Of a stretch of 64,000 bases of DNA, positions 59,319 to 64,000 are shown piece by piece (position 1 is the stretch's first letter; the number at the start of each line of letters is the position of its first letter). The DNA lies in contig ML660774.1 of assembly GCA_007570785.1 (NCBI GenBank), forward strand, positions 15,142,888 through 15,206,887, read 5' to 3'. The DNA is from Antilocapra americana (Eukaryota; Chordata; Mammalia; Artiodactyla; Antilocapridae). The translations under genes and the position numbers were made by a program. Below the pieces are notes generated by a model. That model searched no databases. It saw nothing but the letters and a program-made list of their open reading frames with translations, and was not told the DNA's origin.

Positions 59319-60391
59319 CAGTTCACTTCAGTTCAGTCACTCAGTCGTGTCCGACTCTTTGCCACCCTATGAATCGCAGCACATCAGGCCTCCCTGTCCA
59401 TCACCAACTCCCGGAGTCTACCGAAACCCATATCCATCGAGTTGGTAATGCCATCCAGCCATCACATCCTCTGTCATCCCCTTCTCCTCCTGCCCCCAAT
59501 CCTTCCCAGCATTAGGGTCTTTTCCAATGAGTCAGCTCTTTGCATGAGGTGGCCATAGTTTTGGAGTTTCAGCTTCAGCATCAGTCCTTCCAATGAACAC
59601 CCAGGACTGATTTCCTTTAGGATGGGCTGGTTGGATCTTCTTGCAGTCCAAGGGACTCTCTTCTCCAACACAGCAGTTCAAAAGCATCAATTCTTTGGCG
59701 GTCAGCTTTCTTCACCGTCCAACTCACATCCATACATGACTACTGGAAAAAGCATAGCTTTGGCTAGATGGACTTTTGTTGACAAAGTAATGTCTCTGCT
59801 TTTAAATATGCTATCCAGGTTGGTCATAACTTTCTTTCCAAGGAGTAAGCATCCTTTAATTTCATTGCTATTATCACCATCTGCAATGATTTTGAAGCCC
59901 CCCAAAATAAAGTCAGCCACTGTTTCCACTGTTTCCCCATCTATTTCCCATGAAGTGATGGGACCAGATGCCATGATCTTAGTTTTCTTAATGTTGAGCT
60001 TTAAAAAGCCAACTTTTTCTCTCTCCTCTTTCACTTTCATCAAGAGGCTTTTTGTTTCCTCTTCACTTTCTGCCATAAGGGTGGTGTCGTCTGCATATCT
60101 GAGATTACTGATATTTCTCCTGGCAATCTTGATTCCAGCTTGTGCTTCTCCCAGCCCAGTGTTTCTCATGATGTACTCTGCATATAAGTTAAATAAGCAG
60201 GGTGACAGTATACAGCCTTGACATATTCCTTTTCCTATTTGGAACCAGTCTGTTGTTCCATGTCCAGTTCTAACTATTGCTTCCTGACCTGCATACAGGT
60301 TTCTCAAGAGACAGGTCAAATGGTCTGGTATTCCCATCTCTTTAAGAATTTTCCAGTTTATTGTGATCCACACAGTCAAAGGCTTTGGCAT
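59319..60391 (-). mobile_element. BovB LINE, 5'-truncated, 12-bp duplication, RT frame partly open
   Basis: BovB is an RTE-type LINE encoding endonuclease and reverse transcriptase. This copy keeps the 3' UTR and about the last third of the ORF. The minus-strand frame at 59702-60505 includes LYAEYIMRNTGL, the RT catalytic NLRYADDTTLMAESEEE and KIMASGPITSW, then ends after VVMYGCE. Its first 38 or so residues come from host DNA beyond 60391, and a short out-of-frame BovB segment follows because 2 nt are missing near 60352. AGTAGATTTATT at 59307-59318 and 60392-60403 is the target duplication. The endonuclease and N-terminal RT are absent, so it is immobile. Confidence 0.96.
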
Positions 60392-60539
60392 AGTAGATTT
60401 ATTAGCCCTGTTATATTTCTGTTTTACAAATGAGGAGATATGTCCAGACAGGAAAGTAACTGGCCAAAAATCATGTAACATGTCCAAAATTGACAAGTTC
60501 TTCACTTTCCCATAAAACTTATGTTTTCATCTCAGTTCA

Positions 60540-61270
60540 TCATTAATTTCTCTCTTCCTTCATACCTCTCACTGCTTCCATCCACCAGTCACGTCAGCAC
60601 TCCCAGAAAAATTCCTGGAAGTTCTAACTGCCATTCTCAGAACTGCTGCCCTAGGCCAAGCCACCATCACGCCAACCTCCGTTCATACTATTGCCTCTTA
60701 ACTGGCCTCCCTATGGACAGAGATGCCTGGTGGGCTATGGTCCACGGGGTCACAAAGAGTCAAACACAACTGAGCAACTCAGCCTGCACTTGCTCACTTC
60801 TGCCTCTGCCTCTCTCCAGTATTGTATTCCAATCATGCAACCCTAGGGATATTTTTAAATGTAAATCATGTCTTGTAACTCCTCAACTCAAAACCCTTCG
60901 TAGCTTTCCCTTACACTTAGAAAAAAATCTGTTCTGTGGCCAAGAAGTCTTCACCTGACCTGGAGCCTGCCTACCTCTCCTAAGTCACCTTCTTATATTC
61001 TTCCCCCCAGTTCATTCCTTTCCATGCACTCTGGTCTCTGCTCTTCCTTTGCAATTGCTGTTCCCTCATCTAGGAAAACTTTTCCTGATGGTCATATGGC
61101 TCTCTCTCTCACTTCATCCAGGTCTCCAATAAATAGTACCTCAACTGAGGGGCCATTCTGGCTCATTCTATAAAAATCACATTCTCCCATCAACCAGTTG
61201 CAATCCTTTCATCCCAGTATGTTGTGGGTTTGTTTATGTCTCTCTTTCCTTCTAAAATCTACCTTCTTCC
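60540..61270 (+). mobile_element. L2 LINE 3' region, interrupted by BovA
   Basis: Classic L2 order: gccattctcagaactgctgc, aagccaccatcacgccaacc, gtcttgtaactcctcaactc, gcctgcctacctctcctaag, gcaattgctgttccctcatc and cttcatccaggtctccaata. Confidence 0.85.
60705..60785 (+). mobile_element. BovA body fragment nested in L2
   Basis: cctatggacagagatgcctg through gtcaaacacaactgagcaac. The head is missing. Confidence 0.88.
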
Positions 61271-61729
61271 TTGAAGCCCAAACCAAATGCACATATACAT
61301 ATTGCCAAAAGCATAAGTGGATGTATGAATGTTGTATATTAAAATATACGTACATTTAGTATAGAACCAACTAAAAGAAAAAAATAGGTATCAGGAAGTT
61401 GAGACAAAACATCTCACATTCTTTCTGTATTAGCCAAACACTTAGGAGCTTTTTGAATCAGTACCCTCTCCCTTGTACATCATGTATATTGTTTTTTCAT
61501 GAATTACTTTTGGATTATATCCTTACTTTTATGTGATAATTCCTAAAGCTCAAACTATCATGTATGTACATGATATGATAGTTATACCTGTACCCAACCA
61601 GCATTAGTTAAGCCTTTCTCCTTTATATATTTTATCTATGTACATGTCTGTCTATTTACACAGTTATCTATCTACTCATCTAGCTAGCTAGCCAGCTTTG
61701 TCTGTCCTGTGCTCACCTTTAAACTCTAA
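61271..61729. other. No gene recognised
   Basis: AT-rich unique sequence with TCTA-type units at 61627-61695. Confidence 0.5.
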
Positions 61730-62340
61730 TCCTGTATCTCCAACTGTCTACTGGGCATGTTCATCAAATGGTGGTCTTGCAACATAAGATGAAACTCAAC
61801 AATTGCAAGGTTAACCTCATAAACCTCTATAGGTTGCCTCCCTGACCCTTGATCCCTCATACCACCTCAGTGACCAAACACTGTCAAATGCGCTTTCCGT
61901 GTATCTCAGTGTCTGCCCTTTCCTTTCCTGTTTACGTGGCCCACCGGGGCACAGACTGCCGTTATTTTTCAATAGATGAAATCTAACAAGTCTTCTAAGC
62001 TTGTCCTTGTAACTCCAGCATCTGCCACTCCAATCCATCTTGCATGCCACTGCCATCTTAACTTTGTCACTGTTTTTGCCCAAAAACCTTGTGTTGTGCA
62101 GTTCTTAGACATGTATAACCAAAGCCACTCAATGCATTTGTGAAAGTCTTCTGTTACCTGGCTGAATTGTTTTTAGTCATCCCTATCTCCCTATGTTCCA
62201 CTAAAGCACTATGCTCATTTCTCCTTTAACAGAGCAGGATCTCCTAGTACAAGTCATCTCTACCTTTCTCTTCTCTTGTTTTTATAACATTTAGAACAAT
62301 GTCAGCCTTTATTGATGTCCATGTTATTTGAAGTCTTATA
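61730..62340 (+). repeat. Possible L2 relic
   Basis: Pyrimidine-rich blocks such as ggtggtcttgcaacataaga, cactccaatccatcttgcat and gccactgccatcttaacttt weakly follow L2 interior text. Confidence 0.4.
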
Positions 62341-62345
62341 ACACA

Positions 62346-63087
62346 AAGAGCTTCTTAATGAAAGTGAAAGAGGAGAGTGAAAAAGTTGGCTTAAAACTCA
62401 ACATTCAGAAAACTAAGATCATGGCATCCAGTCCATCACTTCATGGCAGATAGATGGGGAAACAGTGGGAACAGTGGCTGACTTTATTTTTTGGGAGCTC
62501 CAAAATCACTGCAGATGGTGATTGCAGCCATGAAATTAAAAGATGCTTACTCCTTGCAAGGAAAGTTATGACCAACCCAGACAGCATATTCAAAAGCAGA
62601 GACATCACTTTGTCAACAAAGGTCCGTCTAGTCAAGGCTATGGTTTTTCTAGTAGTCATGTATGGATGTGAGAGTTGGACTATAAAGAAAGCTGAGTGTC
62701 AAAGAACTGATGCTTTTGAACTGTTGTGTTGGAGAAGACTCTTGAGAGTCGCTTGGACTGCAAGGAGAGCCAACCAGTCCATCCTAAAGGAGATCAGTCC
62801 TGGGTGTTCATTGGAAGGACTGATGTTGAAGCTGAAACTCCAATCCTTTGGCCACCTCATGCGAACAGCTGACTCATTGGAAAAGACCCTGATGCTGGGA
62901 AAGATTGAGGGCAGAAGGAGAAGGGGATGCCAGAAGATGAGATGGTTGGATGGCAACAATGACTCAATGGACATGGGTTTGGGTGGACTCCGGGAGTTGG
63001 TGATGGACAGGAAGGCCTGGCGTGCTGCAGTTCATGGGGTCACAAAGAGTTGGACATGACTGAGTGACTGAACTGAACTGAACAGCT
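62346..63087 (+). mobile_element. BovB LINE 3' region, sense, with 201-codon open frame
   Basis: It starts gagcttcttaatgaaagtga and follows BovB through ctaagatcatggcatccagt to the terminal actgaactgaactgaacagc. The frame at 62454-63059 (201 codons) keeps the BovB ORF C-terminus, with HEIKRCLLLARKVMTN, CESWTIKKAECQRTDAFELLCWRRLL and [18 protein letters not shown]. It lacks the endonuclease and RT catalytic motifs. No clear target duplication. Confidence 0.96.
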
Positions 63088-64000
63088 AATGATTCTTTCA
63101 GTGTTGTAATTAATTAATTATATGCTTCTTTTTATTTATTTCATCTCTTTGTTGCTATTTCGTATGTTAGTCTTCTCCACCCAATTAGATAGGAATCTAC
63201 TTGAACAAAAAAAACATCTCTGGTGCTTGTACATAGCGCTGGTATGCACCCGCATAGCATACCAGTACACTTTTTTTTTCAGGCAGCACACACACACACA
63301 CACATACACACACACACACACACCAATTCAAATAAGTCAACATTCCCATGGCTTACTCAGAAGAAGTAAGTTTACATGCCAATTCAAGCAGGGCAGGTAG
63401 GAGAAAAAACGGAGGAAATATGATGGGTTTAGAGAAGTTGTGAAATTTTTGAAGATTGTAGTATCTATGTTTATAAAATAATTACAATAAAAAGCACTGA
63501 TTGCCTGTGCCCCCACAGTCCGAGGCAGATATATAATCAGACTAATGACCTTCAGAGTCCCTCCCTTGCTCCCATCTCTTGAGTTCCTAAGGAAATCCTA
63601 GCTCTGTGTTCATATATCTTCATAAAATTTGTTAAATTAATGTATTTCTAACTTCTCTCAATTCAGGTCATTGCAGTTCATTATTATTCATGGCACTGGA
63701 TTGTCTGTGGGCATTTGGTGTTCATAATTTCTCGTATTGTTTAGGAATGGTGTGGCCAAGATCTTTGTTGATAGCTGTAATTTTTATGACAATTACTGCT
63801 GGGGTGACTGATGGCCATTTTGTAATTATCATTTTTAGTTTTTTTTTAATTTTGTCATTGTTCCTATAGTTGTAAAACGAAACTGTTCTAAAGGCTAGCT
63901 CTAGACAGTCTCTTGCCATATGAGAAATCGCAGAAATGCAATATCAGAAGAGAGAGAAACCAGTTTTCATTGAAAACCTGTGGAATAGACCAGCAGGTTA
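63088..64000. other. No gene recognised
   Basis: Unique AT-rich sequence holding only the microsatellite at 63287-63323. Confidence 0.5.
63287..63323. repeat. (CA)n microsatellite
   Basis: CA units with one TA interruption. Confidence 0.95.

Noticed and set aside
59622..60221. 199-codon plus-strand frame
   Set aside because: It lies on the non-coding strand of the BovB copy; the minus strand carries the RT motifs.
63287..63323. Regular repeat units suggestive of an array (also 44296, 39989, 50423)
   Set aside because: Dinucleotide microsatellites. No CRISPR-like spacers, and the genome is mammalian.
41799..64000. Search for the next DLC1 exon (IEAKEACDW) or the isoform-1 first exon
   Set aside because: Neither was recognised by eye in the window. 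They presumably lie downstream, but a small exon could have been missed without an alignment.

Overview
The window looks like intronic and intergenic DNA of a ruminant, most likely a bovid. The evidence is the dense scatter of Bov-tA and BOV-A2 SINEs (tRNA-Glu head plus BovA body), the BovB (RTE) LINE fragments, the cetruminant CHR-type SINEs and a young bovine-style L1. There are no bacterial features. Older mammalian layers (L2, MIR, L1M, a MaLR LTR, a Tigger-like transposon) lie underneath. The species (cattle, buffalo, sheep or goat) cannot be fixed from the sequence alone.

Only one stretch looks like a working gene. At 41345-41830 a CpG island carries a short first coding exon (41660-41798, + strand, followed by a GTGAG donor). 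Its 46 codons match the distinct N-terminus I recall for DLC1 isoform 4 (deleted in liver cancer 1, a RhoGAP/START protein). The exon phase and the length arithmetic fit that isoform. If this is right, the sequence left of the island is intron of the longer DLC1 transcript, and the sequence right of it is the first intron of the isoform-4 transcript. No further exon was recognised.

The second notable locus is a full-length processed retrocopy of thymine-DNA glycosylase (TDG) at 7292-10487. It keeps 5' UTR, coding region, 3' UTR, poly(A) signal, A-rich tail and a perfect 14-bp target-site duplication, and it sits inside an antisense L1. It is broken by a deletion of about 25 nt at the substrate-reading loop, a 1-nt deletion, a Trp-to-stop change and loss of the ancestral stop. 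Inside its 3' UTR lies a second, much smaller insertion: the first 42 nt of 5S rRNA in antisense, flanked by an 18-nt direct repeat. This has the form of a tailless small-RNA retropseudogene.

Layout. 0-6 kb: sparse sequence with Bov-tA, CHR SINE and one BovB end. 6.3-10.8 kb: old L1 carrying a Bov-tA and the TDG retrocopy. 11-25 kb: mostly unique, with Tigger, MIR and L2 relics and two BovB ends. 25.7-27.7 kb: a 5'-truncated L1 and a BovB side by side, both with target duplications. 29.9-34.1 kb: a dense BovB/Bov-tA cluster and an old L1. 35.9-36.3 kb: a MaLR solo LTR. 36.9-38.8 kb: three SINEs. 41.3-41.8 kb: the CpG island and exon. 42-64 kb: intron-like sequence with Bov-tA, L1, L2, BovB and microsatellites. 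Apart from the DLC1 exon, nothing here forms an operon or pathway; the window is best read as a stratified record of retrotransposition around one alternative promoter.
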